A stretch of DNA of 64,000 nt from Amycolatopsis sp. CA-230715. GTDB taxonomy: Bacteria > Actinomycetota > Actinomycetes > Mycobacteriales > Pseudonocardiaceae. Each line of letters opens with the position of its first letter. Position 1 is the first letter of the stretch. The stretch lies in contig NZ_CP059997.1 of the NCBI RefSeq assembly GCF_018736145.1, forward strand, positions 2,851,501 through 2,915,500. The letters are read 5' to 3'. The position numbers were made by a program, and so were the translations under genes. This document shows, one piece after another, positions 33,083 through 41,426 of the stretch. The notes beneath the pieces were generated by a model. The model saw only the letters and a list, made by a program, of their open reading frames with translations, made no database searches and had not been told where the DNA came from.

Positions 33083-33757
33083 TCAGGGCAGGGGTACCAG
33101 GCCGTGCGGCGGGCGCGACGGCGCCGGAGTGGGCGTGACGTCCGCGTTGACCGCGCCGGTACCGCCGAACTGCGCGCGCAGCACGTTCTGCTGCGGGCCG
33201 CCGCCCGGCCCCTGCGGGGTCTCCTCCGGGCCGCCGGAGGTCACCACGAGCGCCAGCGCGCTCAGCACCAGCCCGGACACGACGACCCCGGCGCCCTGCG
33301 CGGCGCGGCGGCGGTTCGACGCCCCGTCGCGGCCGACGGCGCCGCCACCGAGCACGGTGGAGGAGTTGCCGAGCGGAGACGACGAGCCCAGCGGCGTGGA
33401 CGAGCCCAGCGCGCTCGTCGACCGCAGCCCGGCGACCCTGTCCGGGCGCTGGATCGCGACGAGCGTGCCGTCCTCGCTGATCGCGAGGTTGTCCGGCGAA
33501 CTGGGCAGGTCGGTGTGCTGCGGAATGGACTTCAGGCTGGCCAGGAACCCCGCCGACATGGTGGGGATCTCCGCGCGCTTGACCTCCGCGCGCGCCTGGC
33601 GCTGCGCGGTCACTTCGGCGGCGCACAGCGGGCAGCGGGACACGTGCGAGGACGCCCTGTCCTGCGCGCCGAGGGACAGCTCACCGTCGACGAAGGCGAC
33701 GACGGCGTCCGGCAGCAGGTGGGACTCGCCGAGACTCCACCCCTTGGATTCGCTCAT
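33083..33757 (-). CDS. rseA: Anti-sigma factor RseA (zinc-binding)
   Basis: A 224-residue anti-sigma factor. The zinc motif HVSRCPLC gives His38, Cys42 and Cys45 in the anti-sigma fold (LPDAVVAFVDGELSLGAQDRASSHVSRCPLC). A serine/glycine-rich central segment carries GSSTPLGSSSPLGNSST repeats. One membrane-like segment (AGVVVSGLVLSALALVVTSGG) lies near 165, with a proline-rich tail. The ATG at 33757 overlaps the sigE stop (ATGA), with GAAGGTGCCGGT upstream. In mycobacteria RseA binds SigE and is degraded after PknB phosphorylation; the same role here is inferred from the order and the zinc motif. Confidence 0.88.
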   Translation of the reverse strand: MSESKGWSLGESHLLPDAVVAFVDGELSLGAQDRASSHVSRCPLCAAEVTAQRQARAEVKRAEIPTMSAGFLASLKSIPQHTDLPSSPDNLAISEDGTLVAIQRPDRVAGLRSTSALGSSTPLGSSSPLGNSSTVLGGGAVGRDGASNRRRAAQGAGVVVSGLVLSALALVVTSGGPEETPQGPGGGPQQNVLRAQFGGTGAVNADVTPTPAPSRPPHGLVPLP

Positions 33758-34368
33758 ACCGGCACCTTCATGGCCTCGCCACGGGCAGCGCGGCGACGCT
33801 CCAGCGAGGCGCGCAGCGCCTGGCGGCCGCGGTGGATGCGGCTGCGGACGGTGCCCAGCTTCACCCCGAGCGTCGCGCCGATCTCCTCGTAGGACAGGCC
33901 CTCGACGTCGCACAGCACGACGGCGGCGCGGAACTCCGGCGGCAGCTCGTCGAGCGCGTCCTGGAGATCGGGGTCGAGGTGGGTGTCCGAGTAGACCTGC
34001 TCGGGGCTCGGGTCGTCGCCGACGATGCGGTCGGTGTCCTCCGGCAGGCCCTCCATGCGCACGCGCGAACGGCGGCGCGCCATGTCGAGGAACAGGTTGG
34101 TGGTGATGCGGTGCAGCCAGCCTTCGAAGGTGCCGGGCTTGTACGAGGCCAGCGAGCGGAACACGCGGATGAAGGTCTCCTGCGTGAGGTCCTCCGCGTC
34201 GTGGCTGTTACCGGTGAGCCGGTAGGCGAGGCGGTACACGCGGTCCGCGTGCTCGCGGACGACCTCGTCCCACGACGGCGGGGTCCATGCGGTCTCGTCG
34301 ACCGTCACGGGCTCCACTTCGGCTGTCGACCCTGTGCTCTTCGGCATCGGCGGGCTAGGCACCTCCAT
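33754..34368 (-). CDS. sigE: ECF sigma factor SigE
   Basis: A 204-residue extracytoplasmic-function sigma factor. Region 2 (VREHADRVYRLAYRLTGNSHDAEDLTQETFIRVFRSLASYKPGTFEGWLHRITTNLFLD) and region 4 (LDALDELPPEFRAAVVLCDVEGLSYEEIGATLGVKLGTVRSRIHRGRQALR) are complete. A 30-residue N-terminal extension (proline/serine-rich) resembles mycobacterial SigE. The ATG at 34368 has GGGAG upstream; the open frame continues to 35094 but runs across the divergent methyltransferase promoter. It heads the sigE-rseA-htrA block and is predicted to direct the envelope-stress response. Confidence 0.93.
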   Translation of the reverse strand: MEVPSPPMPKSTGSTAEVEPVTVDETAWTPPSWDEVVREHADRVYRLAYRLTGNSHDAEDLTQETFIRVFRSLASYKPGTFEGWLHRITTNLFLDMARRRSRVRMEGLPEDTDRIVGDDPSPEQVYSDTHLDPDLQDALDELPPEFRAAVVLCDVEGLSYEEIGATLGVKLGTVRSRIHRGRQALRASLERRRAARGEAMKVPV

Positions 34369-34566
34369 CAGGCTGTTCTCCCAACTACTCCACCCAACGC
34401 GGCCGTTCCGCCCGGTGTTCCCGTATGACAGACGTAGTTTCTCCTGCTTCCTTATGGTTGTAGTGAGACAGCGCTGAGAACAGCCTGAGAGAACGCGCGG
34501 ACCTGGGTGATCCCGGTTACGGGGAGCCTTCGCTGATTTATCGACAACCAGCGCTAACCTCCTCGC

Positions 34567-35223
34567 GTGAGCTCCGAGACGCAGACCACGGCCGCGCTGG
34601 GCCTCGGTGACGACGCGGCGTACGTCGAGGGCTACCTGCCGGACGACGAGACACTGGCCACCGCCCGTGCCCGCGCCGCCGAGTTCGGCTGCGAACCCCT
34701 TGACCAGGGCTCCGGCGCGACGCTGTGCTTCCTGGCCACCACCCTGCGTGCGCGCGCGGTCGTCGAGATCGGCACCGGCATCGGGGTCAGCGGGCTGTAC
34801 CTGCTGCGCGGGATGGCCGAGGACGGCGTGCTCACCACGATCGACATCGAGCCCGAGTACCACCGCGCCGCGCGGCGGACCTTCCTCGACGCCGGGTTCG
34901 CGCCGGGCCGGATGCGCCTGATCATGGGGCAGGCGCTCGACGTGCTGCCCAGGCTGACCAGCGGCGGGTACGACCTGGTGTTCATCGACGCCACGCGCGC
35001 CGAGTACCCGAGCTACTACGAGCACGCGGTGCACCTGCTCCGGCCGGGCGGGGTGCTGGCGTTCTCCGGCGTGCTCGGCGGCGGACGCGTCCACGAGCAG
35101 GGCCGCCGCGACGCCGAAACGCTGGCGCTGCGCGAGGTGGCCAGGGCGATCCGCGAGGACGAGCGCCTGGTGCCCGCGCTACTGCCCGTCGGCGGCGGTC
35201 TGCTGGTCGCGGCGCACTACTGA
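34567..35223 (+). CDS. SAM-dependent O-methyltransferase
   Basis: A 218-residue class I methyltransferase of the catechol-O-methyltransferase-like group, homologous to mycobacterial Rv1220c, which also lies divergent from sigE. The SAM-binding motif is VVEIGTGIGVSGLYLLRGMA, with acidic TTIDIEPEYHRAARRTF and the metal-site-like FIDATRAEYPSYYEHAV. The GTG at 34567 has no strong site. The 198-bp divergent gap contains both promoters. Its last 45 bases overlap the convergent MFS gene. Substrate unknown. Confidence 0.9.
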   Translation: MSSETQTTAALGLGDDAAYVEGYLPDDETLATARARAAEFGCEPLDQGSGATLCFLATTLRARAVVEIGTGIGVSGLYLLRGMAEDGVLTTIDIEPEYHRAARRTFLDAGFAPGRMRLIMGQALDVLPRLTSGGYDLVFIDATRAEYPSYYEHAVHLLRPGGVLAFSGVLGGGRVHEQGRRDAETLALREVARAIREDERLVPALLPVGGGLLVAAHY

Positions 35224-36399
35224 GCGGTTCCCCAGCACGACCGCGACGGCCGCGAGCGCGAGCCAGCACGCCACGGTCACGATGAGCCACGTCCACCCGG
35301 CACGGGCGAAGACCAGCGCGCCGAGCGTGCCGCCCGTACTGCTGCCGAGGTAGTAGGCGAGCGTGTAAAGCCCCGAGACTTGCCCTCGCGCGCTTTCGGG
35401 GGCCTCGGCGGCGGCCCAGCCGTTCGCAGTCGCGTGTGCGGCGAAGAACCCGCCGGTCAGCACCACGAACCCGAGGATCACCAGCGGCAGCGAATCGGGA
35501 ATCGTCAGCGTGGCGCCCGCGACCGTGACGAGCAGCGCGACGACGACCGTCCGCACGCGGCCGAGCCTGGCGACGAGCCTGCCCGCGGTCGCCGAGGACA
35601 CCGCGCCCATCGCGTAGGACAGAAACACCAGCGACGCGACCGCGGGCGCGAGATTCAGCGGCGCGCCGGTGAGCCGGAAGCCCGCCGCGTTGTACAGCGC
35701 GACGAACGAGCCCATCGCGAGCAGCGCGACGGCGTACTGGGCAAGGAGAACCGGCTTGCGCACCGCGGCGAGAACGCCCCGGAACACCCCGTGGGAGCGG
35801 GCGTTTTCCCGCGCGCCCGGCGGCAGCAGGACGACGGTGAGCAGCGAGCACACCGTGCCGATGAGCGCGACCACGAGCAGCGCGCCGTGCCAGCCGAGGC
35901 CGCCCGCGGAGAACCCGGCGGCGAGCCGACCGAGCATGCCGCCGACCGTGTTGCCCGCGATCATCGCGCCGACCGCGGCCGCGACCCCGGCCTTCCCGAG
36001 CCGTTCGACGAGGTAGGCGGACGCCACGCCGGGAAGGCCCGCGATGGCGACGCCCTGGACCGCCCGCAGCACGAGCAGCACCCCGTACGACGGCGCGAGC
36101 GGGAGCAGCAGTCCGAGCACGGCCGAGACCAGGACCGACGCGATGATCACCGGGCGGCGGCCGACGATTTCGGACAGCACCGCGATCGGCAGCACCGCGA
36201 TCGCGAGCGCGCCGGTCGCCACGCTCACCGCGAGCGACGCGCCGCCGGGGTCGAGCCCGAACTGGTCCGCGAGCTGCGGGAGCACCGGTTGCGGCGCGTA
36301 GAGGAGCGCGAACGACGAGATGCCCGCCGCCGCGATCGCGATCTTGACGCGACGGGTGGTGCCGAGTGCGGTCACGGGACGGGACAGCGCGAGAGTCAC
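35179..36399 (-). CDS. MFS transporter
   Basis: A 406-residue major facilitator with 12 predicted membrane segments. It starts AAAGISSFALLYAPQPVLPQLADQF, the hallmark of the YybF/YgaY-like drug-exporter subgroup. The family's loop motif after TM2 reads LSEIVGRRPVIIAS and the second-half equivalent RLVARLGRVRT. GTG 36399 starts close to the LysR gene, which is divergent and probably its regulator. The 3' end overlaps the convergent methyltransferase gene by 45 bases. Substrates are unknown; small toxic compounds or sugars fit the subgroup. Confidence 0.9.
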   Translation of the reverse strand: MTLALSRPVTALGTTRRVKIAIAAAGISSFALLYAPQPVLPQLADQFGLDPGGASLAVSVATGALAIAVLPIAVLSEIVGRRPVIIASVLVSAVLGLLLPLAPSYGVLLVLRAVQGVAIAGLPGVASAYLVERLGKAGVAAAVGAMIAGNTVGGMLGRLAAGFSAGGLGWHGALLVVALIGTVCSLLTVVLLPPGARENARSHGVFRGVLAAVRKPVLLAQYAVALLAMGSFVALYNAAGFRLTGAPLNLAPAVASLVFLSYAMGAVSSATAGRLVARLGRVRTVVVALLVTVAGATLTIPDSLPLVILGFVVLTGGFFAAHATANGWAAAEAPESARGQVSGLYTLAYYLGSSTGGTLGALVFARAGWTWLIVTVACWLALAAVAVVLGNRSVVRRDQQTAADGQ

Positions 36400-36422
36400 G
36401 TCGCGAAATTAAGCTTCGCTAA

Positions 36423-36440
36423 CCAATACGTCCAATACGT
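36423..36440. promoter_or_regulatory. Tandem 9-bp repeat in MFS/LysR divergent gap
   Basis: CCAATACGT occurs twice head to tail (36423-36431 and 36432-36440) in the 62-bp region between the MFS and LysR start codons. LysR proteins usually bind near divergent promoters, so this is a candidate half-site pair or promoter feature. Confidence 0.35.
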
Positions 36441-36461
36441 CCATCTGGCAGTATTCATGCA

Positions 36462-37433
36462 ATGGCGGATGATTCGACGGATCACCAGCTCGCCGCGGGT
36501 CTGGCGCCCTCGCTCGCGCTGCTGGCGGCCGTGCGTGAGACCGGCAACATCACGCGCGCGGCCGAACTCCTCGGCGTGCCACAGCCCACAGTCAGCAGGC
36601 GGATCGCGGCCATGGGCGAGCTGTTCGGGGCCCCGCTGACCAGGCCGGACGGGCGCGGGATCCAGCTGACGCGGGCGGGCGCGCTGCTCGCCGACGCCGC
36701 CACGCGCGCGATGACCACCGTCGACACGGCCGTCCGGCAGGCGCGCGAAGAGATCTCGCCGTCGACGGGACTGGTCGCGCTGGGCTTCCTGCACCTGCTC
36801 GGCCGCTCGCTCGTACCGGGGCTGATCAGCGGTTTCCGCGCCGAGCACCCCGGCGTCCGGTTCAGCCTGGTCCAGGGCTCGCGCCAGGACATCCTCGACC
36901 GGCTCGCCCGAGGGGAACTGGACCTCGTGCTCGTCGCGCCGGTGCCGACCGGGGACGGCGTGGAGGCGGTCGCGGTCGGCGAGCAGCAGCTCTACCTCAC
37001 CGTTCCGGAGCGCCACCGGCTCGCGAGCCGCCGTGAAGTGCGCATGACCGAACTCGCCGACGAGTCGTTCGTGCTGCTCGAACACGGCTACGGGCTCCGC
37101 CAGATCATCGACGGACTGTGCCGCGACGCCGGGTTCACGCCGAGGATCGCGTTCGAGGGGCAGGAATCCGACACCGTCCGCGGGCTCGTCGCCGCGGGGC
37201 TCGGTGTTTCGCTGCTGCCCCGGTTCGAACCGGGCACGCCCGCGGGCGTCGCCGAAATCCCGGTGCGGCCGCGGACCACGCGCACGCTCGGGCTCGCGTG
37301 GCCGTCATCCGGCCCGCTGCCACCCGCCGTCCGCGCGTTCCGGGACCACGCGATCCGTCACGTGTACGACGCGGCCAGCTCGACCAGGGTGCGCGCGGCG
37401 AAACCGGTGCCGCCCGGCACCACGTCCGCGTAG
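36462..37433 (+). CDS. LysR-family transcriptional regulator
   Basis: A 323-residue LysR-type regulator. The winged helix-turn-helix is ALLAAVRETGNITRAAELLGVPQPTVSRRIAAMGELFGAPL near residues 20-60. The C-terminal effector domain follows (STGLVALGFLHLLGRSLVPGLISGFRAEHPGVRFSLVQG, GELDLVLVAPVP). It is divergent from the MFS transporter and very likely controls it. The ATG at 36462 has no visible ribosome-binding site. Its 3' end overlaps the leucyl aminopeptidase gene on the other strand by 76 bases. The inducer is unknown. Confidence 0.92.
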   Translation: MADDSTDHQLAAGLAPSLALLAAVRETGNITRAAELLGVPQPTVSRRIAAMGELFGAPLTRPDGRGIQLTRAGALLADAATRAMTTVDTAVRQAREEISPSTGLVALGFLHLLGRSLVPGLISGFRAEHPGVRFSLVQGSRQDILDRLARGELDLVLVAPVPTGDGVEAVAVGEQQLYLTVPERHRLASRREVRMTELADESFVLLEHGYGLRQIIDGLCRDAGFTPRIAFEGQESDTVRGLVAAGLGVSLLPRFEPGTPAGVAEIPVRPRTTRTLGLAWPSSGPLPPAVRAFRDHAIRHVYDAASSTRVRAAKPVPPGTTSA

Positions 37434-38788
37434 TTCTTCTCCGACCGGGCCGGACCCGCGATGTCGAGGTGCGCCCAGGTGGCACCGTCGACGAACTCGC
37501 GCAGGAACAGCGCCGCCGCGATCCCGCCCGGCCCGCCGGGCGCCTGCCGCACGTCGCCGATCTCGCCGCGCACGGACTCGGCGAGGTCCTCGGTCAGCGG
37601 CATGCGCCACCACTGCTCGCCCGCCCGCTCCCCCGCGTCGGCGACGCGGCGCGCCAGCTCGTCGTCGTTGGCGAACAGGCCGCCGGTGCGCAGGCCGAGC
37701 GAGACCTTCATGGCACCGGTCAGGGTGGCGACGTCGACGACCGCGTCCGGCCGGAAGCGCCGGATCCCGTAGACCAGCGCGTCGGCGAGGACCATGCGGC
37801 CCTCGGCGTCGGTGTTGCTGACCTCGGTCGTCTTGCCGCCGTAGTGGCGCACGACGTCACCTGGCCGGTACGCGGTGCCGGACACGTGGTTCTCCGCGGC
37901 CGGGACCAGCGCGGTGACCTTCACGGTCAGCTTGAGCGCCGCGATCGCGCGCGTGGCGGCGAGCACGGCGGCGCCGCCAGCCATGTCCGTGCGCATCAGG
38001 TGCATGCCGTCGGCCGGTTTGATCGAAAGGCCGCCGGTGTCGAAGGTGATGCCCTTGCCGACGAGCAGCAGGTGCGCCTTCGCGCCGCGCGGCCGATAGG
38101 CGAGTTCGATCAGCCGCGGCGGGCTGGCCGAGCCGCCGCCCACCGCGAGCACCCCGCCGAAACCCTCGTCGCGCAGCCATTTCTCGTCCCGCACCGTGGC
38201 GGTGAGGTTGGCGATCCCGGCGACCGCGGCGGCGGAGGTGTCCGCGAGCCAGGCCGGGTCCTTCACGTTCGACGGCGCGTTCGCGAGATCGCGCGCGAAC
38301 GCGGCGGCCGCGGCGAGGTGGCGGACGCGCTCGACGGCTTCGACGTGACTGTCGTCGGTGACGAGGCGGATCGTGCGGACACCGGGTTTGGGGGCGTCGG
38401 CGGTGACGGTGAACCGGTAGTCGCCGAGCAGCAGCCCCGCGACGAGGCCCTCGACCTGCTCGGTGGTGACCTCGGCGGCAAGGCCGATTTCGAGCACGCG
38501 CGGGGGTTTTTCGCCCCCGCCCACCGCGCGGACCAGCGCGGCGCCCGCCGCGCGGAAGTCCTTCGGCTCGCCCGCGCCGACCCCGGCGAGCCAGCGGTTC
38601 TTCCCCTCCGGCGCCTCGACGACGTCGCCCGCGCGTTCGGGTAGGCGGACGCCGTCGACAGTGGTCTCCTGGGTCTCCTGCTCCGGCGCGAAGACCAGCG
38701 CGGCGGACTGCGCGCCACGCCGTGCCGTGCCGGAGACCTCGATCTCGGGCAGCCTGCTGGGAACGGACGGCACCGGGACACGCGCCAT
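37358..38788 (-). CDS. pepA: Leucyl aminopeptidase (M17)
   Basis: A 476-residue M17 aminopeptidase that removes N-terminal residues from peptides in the cytosol. The metal-binding segments are KGITFDTGGLSIKPADGMHLMRTDMAGGAAV and the signature NTDAEGRMVLADALVY near 330, followed by DVATLTGAMKVSLG. The N-terminal macro-like domain (residues 1-150) is typical. The GTG/ATG at 38788 begins MARVPVPSVPS. Its 3' end overlaps the LysR gene by 76 bases. It faces the DUF3117 terminator. It is a housekeeping enzyme also linked to glutathione or mycothiol conjugate turnover in related bacteria. Confidence 0.94.
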   Translation of the reverse strand: MARVPVPSVPSRLPEIEVSGTARRGAQSAALVFAPEQETQETTVDGVRLPERAGDVVEAPEGKNRWLAGVGAGEPKDFRAAGAALVRAVGGGEKPPRVLEIGLAAEVTTEQVEGLVAGLLLGDYRFTVTADAPKPGVRTIRLVTDDSHVEAVERVRHLAAAAAFARDLANAPSNVKDPAWLADTSAAAVAGIANLTATVRDEKWLRDEGFGGVLAVGGGSASPPRLIELAYRPRGAKAHLLLVGKGITFDTGGLSIKPADGMHLMRTDMAGGAAVLAATRAIAALKLTVKVTALVPAAENHVSGTAYRPGDVVRHYGGKTTEVSNTDAEGRMVLADALVYGIRRFRPDAVVDVATLTGAMKVSLGLRTGGLFANDDELARRVADAGERAGEQWWRMPLTEDLAESVRGEIGDVRQAPGGPGGIAAALFLREFVDGATWAHLDIAGPARSEKNYADVVPGGTGFAARTLVELAASYT

Positions 38789-38846
38789 GGGAGTTACGAC
38801 CTCACTTGCCTCGGGGATCGGGGAAGGCTACGGGTGCTGAACCACA

Positions 38847-38874
38847 ACCCCGGCCTCCGAAGGGAGACCGGGGT
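38847..38874. terminator. Stem-loop downstream of DUF3117 gene
   Basis: ACCCCGGCCTCC and GGGAGACCGGGGT form a near-perfect stem with a GAA loop, between the DUF3117 stop and the aminopeptidase start on the minus strand. It would end the short DUF3117 transcript. Confidence 0.65.
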
Positions 38875-38900
38875 GCGAGTGGGAGCGGGACGGAACTAGC

Positions 38901-39068
38901 TCAGCCTGTCGCCTCCTGCAGGGCGACACCAAGGTCTTTGGCTTCCTCGGCAGACAGCTCGACGACAAGTCGCCCACCACCCTCGAGCGGTACGCGCATC
39001 ACGAGGCCCCGCCCCTCCTTAGTAACCTCGAGGGGACCATCTCCGGTCCGGGGCTTCATGGCCGCCAT
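38901..39068 (-). CDS. DUF3117 protein
   Basis: A 55-residue protein almost identical in style to the strongly conserved actinobacterial DUF3117 family: AAMKPRTGDGPLEVTKEGRG, then LVMRVPLEGGGRLVVELSAEEAKDLG. The family is found across actinobacteria, next to gpgS and tagA in mycobacteria (Rv1211), but its role is unknown. The ATG at 39068 has GAGGGAG upstream; the annotated-looking longer frame to 39107 is probably untranslated. The protein is small, soluble and predicted to be highly expressed. The stem-loop at 38847 probably ends its transcript. Confidence 0.92.
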   Translation of the reverse strand: MAAMKPRTGDGPLEVTKEGRGLVMRVPLEGGGRLVVELSAEEAKDLGVALQEATG

Positions 39069-39301
39069 AGCGTGCTCCCTCCGTCTTTGCAATAGGCCCT
39101 CCCTCACGGGAAGTTTCTACCGCCTAAAACCGGCGCGCCCGGTCACCACACGACTGAGCCAACCGGGTCACGCCCATTGTCCCTCATCAGCGCGGCGGCG
39201 CGAACGCGGACCGATCTTTTCACGTCCCATCGATGCTGGTATGCGCCCCGCACGCCTGCCAGACTCGGCCGGAGTCCGGATTTTTTCGAGGGAGTGACCC
39301 A

Positions 39302-40096
39302 GTGACCACAGAGGACGTTCTGCTGTCCGCCGACGCCGACGGTGTGCGCACCCTGAAGCTCAACCGCCCGAAGGCGTACAACTCGCTGACCGTCGAGCTG
39401 AAGGAGCGCCTCCTGTCCGCGCTCACCGAGGCCGCGGCCGACGACTCGGTCCGCGCGGTGGTGCTGACCGGCGAGGGCAAGGCGTTCTGCGCCGGGCAGG
39501 ACCTCAAGGAGCACGTCGGTCTGCTCAAGGCGAACGACCCCGCGCCGCTGCGGACCGTCGCCGACCACTACAACCCGATCGTCCGCGCCATCGTGGACAT
39601 GCCGAAACCGGTCATCGCGGCGGTCAACGGCACCGCCGCCGGCGCGGGCGCGGCCTTCGCCTACGCGGCCGACCTTCGCGTCGCGGCCGCTTCGTCGACG
39701 TTCCTGATGGCGTTCGCGAACGTCGGCCTCGGACCGGACTCCGGTGCGTCGTGGACGTTGCAGCGGCTCATCGGGTACGGGCGCGCCGCCGAGCTGATGC
39801 TGCTCGGGCGGACGGTCGACGCGGAGGAGGCGCTGCGGATCGGGCTGATCGCCGAGATCGTGCCGGACGGCGAACTGGCCGCGCACGCCCAGCAGCTCGC
39901 CGCGAAGCTCGCCGCGGGGCCGACGGTGGCCTACGCGAAGATCAAGGACGTGCTGTCCACCGCGGCGGAAGGCACCCTCGACGAGGCACTGGCCGCGGAA
40001 GACGCCGCGCAGGGCGCACTCGGCGCGACCGCGGACCACACCGAAGCCGTGGACGCGTTCGTCGCGAAGCGCCGCCCGAACTTCCAAGGCAAGTAG
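39302..40096 (+). CDS. Enoyl-CoA hydratase/isomerase
   Basis: A 264-residue crotonase-fold enzyme. The oxyanion-hole segments are present: AVVLTGEGKAFCAGQDLKEH near 60 and NGTAAGAGAAFAYAADLRVAA near 105. The catalytic positions near 128-140 read ANVGLGPDSGASWTLQRLIGYGRAAEL, with an aspartate rather than the paired glutamates of classical hydratase-1; this resembles the PaaG-like isomerase group. The GTG at 39302 has GAGGGAG upstream. The protein is cytosolic. Downstream lies a cluster of five palindromic repeats before convergent tagA. Substrate unknown. Confidence 0.9.
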   Translation: MTTEDVLLSADADGVRTLKLNRPKAYNSLTVELKERLLSALTEAAADDSVRAVVLTGEGKAFCAGQDLKEHVGLLKANDPAPLRTVADHYNPIVRAIVDMPKPVIAAVNGTAAGAGAAFAYAADLRVAAASSTFLMAFANVGLGPDSGASWTLQRLIGYGRAAELMLLGRTVDAEEALRIGLIAEIVPDGELAAHAQQLAAKLAAGPTVAYAKIKDVLSTAAEGTLDEALAAEDAAQGALGATADHTEAVDAFVAKRRPNFQGK

Positions 40097-40126
40097 CGCT
40101 TCCCCTTTTTCGGGGCCGTTTTCAGT

Positions 40127-40401
40127 GCCCCGAAGGTGGCTTTCAGGGCGTTAGATGCCCCGAAAGCCACCTTCGGGGCATGCGCGTCGCGGCGGTCGAG
40201 CGTGCGAGGGGTGGATTCGTGTCGTCTAGCGCCCCCAAGGCCACCTTCGGGGCATGCACGGCCCCGCCCGCACACCTGCGAGGGCCGCAAAAGTGGCGCC
40301 AGAGTCCCCGAAGGTGGCCTTCGGGGAACCAAGCGGAGCCCCGCCACCGACCTCGCGGAACCCCCGCGACGCGCGACCGCCATCACGGTGGCCTTCGGGG
40401 C
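40127..40401. repeat. Cluster of five palindromic repeats (cluster 3)
   Basis: Five units of the 23-bp palindrome lie between convergent echA-like and tagA genes (the 314-bp gap holds nothing else). They are at about 40127-40149, 40157-40179, 40231-40253, 40305-40327 and 40381-40401 (the last with a decayed left arm). The first two are 30 bases apart with a GTTAGAT spacer; the others are spaced 74-76 bases. Each can fold into a short GC-rich stem. Confidence 0.85.
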
Positions 40402-40410
40402 AGACGCGGA

Positions 40411-40974
40411 TCAGCCTGCCCGGAAGCAGCCTTCGACGTGATCGTCGACCATGCCGGTCGCCTGCATGAGGGCGTAGCAGGTGGTCGGGCCGACGAACGA
40501 GAAACCGCGCTTCTTCAACGCCTTGGCCATCGCCTTCGACTCGTCGGTGACCGCGGGGACGTCGGCCATCGTGCGCGGGCGGGCGTCCCGTTCCGGCGCG
40601 AACGACCAGAGCAGTTCGTCGAGGGGTTCGTCGAGGTTCGCGATGGCCTTGGCGTTGGCGATCGTGGCGAGGATCTTCGCCCTGTTCCGCACGATCCCCG
40701 CGTCCTGGAGCAGCCGCTCGACGTCCTCGTCGGTGAACTTCGCGACCTTCTTCGGCTTGAACCGGGCGAACGCGCGCCGGAACCCCTCCCGCTTGCGCAG
40801 AATGACGATCCACGACAACCCGGACTGGAACGCTTCGAGCGAAAGCCGTTCGTACAGCGCTTCTTCGCCGTGGAGCGGAACGCCCCATTCCTTGTCGTGG
40901 TACTCCGCGTAGTCCGGCGCGGAGTTGCCCCACGTGCACCGCGCGATCCCGTCCGCGCCAACGAGTTCCGTCAT
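40411..40974 (-). CDS. tagA: DNA-3-methyladenine glycosylase I
   Basis: A 187-residue 3-methyladenine DNA glycosylase that starts base-excision repair of alkylated adenine. The diagnostic N-terminal motif RCTWGNSAPDYAEYHDKEWGVP contains the zinc-binding cysteine and the YHDxEWG box. SGLSWIVILRKREGFRRAF and the C-terminal zinc part GPTTCYALMQATGMVDDHVEGC follow. Mycobacteria carry tagA (Rv1210) next to DUF3117 and gpgS, as in this window. The ATG at 40974 overlaps the SRPBCC stop (ATGA), so it ends an overlapping minus-strand operon. Confidence 0.94.
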   Translation of the reverse strand: MTELVGADGIARCTWGNSAPDYAEYHDKEWGVPLHGEEALYERLSLEAFQSGLSWIVILRKREGFRRAFARFKPKKVAKFTDEDVERLLQDAGIVRNRAKILATIANAKAIANLDEPLDELLWSFAPERDARPRTMADVPAVTDESKAMAKALKKRGFSFVGPTTCYALMQATGMVDDHVEGCFRAG

Positions 40975-41426
40975 ACCGCCCCCACCGAATACCGTTCCGC
41001 GAACTTCGCGAACCGCTGCAACGAATACCGCAGCCCGAGCGTGAACGCGGGCTTCGCCAGCGGCCAGCCGAGCCTGCCGACGACCCCGAACGGCAGCTCG
41101 AGCTGCTCCGACCAGATGAACACCGACCGCTGCGGCCCCTTGTCCTGCACGTGGAAGGCGCCGGTGCCGCGCACGAGCTTGCCGAGGTGGCGCACCGTGC
41201 ACCGCACGGGCGGCTCCCAGCCGATGATCTCCATGGTGTCGGTGAACCCGATCCCGGCGACCCCGGTGAACGCGGCCAGCCGCGAACCGACGCTGCGGCC
41301 GTTGCCCGCCAGCACCTCGACCTCGGTGCCGAGCATCCACTCGCCCTGGCGGGTCCAGTCGGTCAGCGCGAGCCAAGTGGTGCCCGCCGGCGCGGCGACC
41401 TCCACCGACAGCAACACATCGGTCAC
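40971..41426 (-). CDS. SRPBCC (polyketide cyclase-like) protein
   Basis: A 151-residue START/SRPBCC-fold protein: VEVAAPAGTTWLALTDWTRQGEWMLGTEVEVLAGNGRSVGSRLAAFTG, a hydrophobic core (GFTDTMEIIGWEPPVRC) and a C-terminal helix FTLGLRYSLQRFAKFAER. Members bind small hydrophobic ligands, but none can be named here. The GTG at 41426 overlaps the stop of the DivIVA-like gene (GTGA) and its own stop overlaps tagA, so it is translated as part of the operon padR-HAAS-divIVA-like-SRPBCC-tagA. Confidence 0.85.
   Translation of the reverse strand: MTDVLLSVEVAAPAGTTWLALTDWTRQGEWMLGTEVEVLAGNGRSVGSRLAAFTGVAGIGFTDTMEIIGWEPPVRCTVRHLGKLVRGTGAFHVQDKGPQRSVFIWSEQLELPFGVVGRLGWPLAKPAFTLGLRYSLQRFAKFAERYSVGAV

Noticed and set aside
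34369..35094. A long N-terminal extension of SigE (frame open to 35094).
   Set aside because: It lies antisense to the O-methyltransferase gene and its promoter; ATG 34368 has a suitable upstream site.
40127..40401. A CRISPR array, because of regularly spaced repeats.
   Set aside because: The units are self-palindromic, spacers are only about 7 or 50 bases and are themselves similar between clusters, and no cas genes are near.
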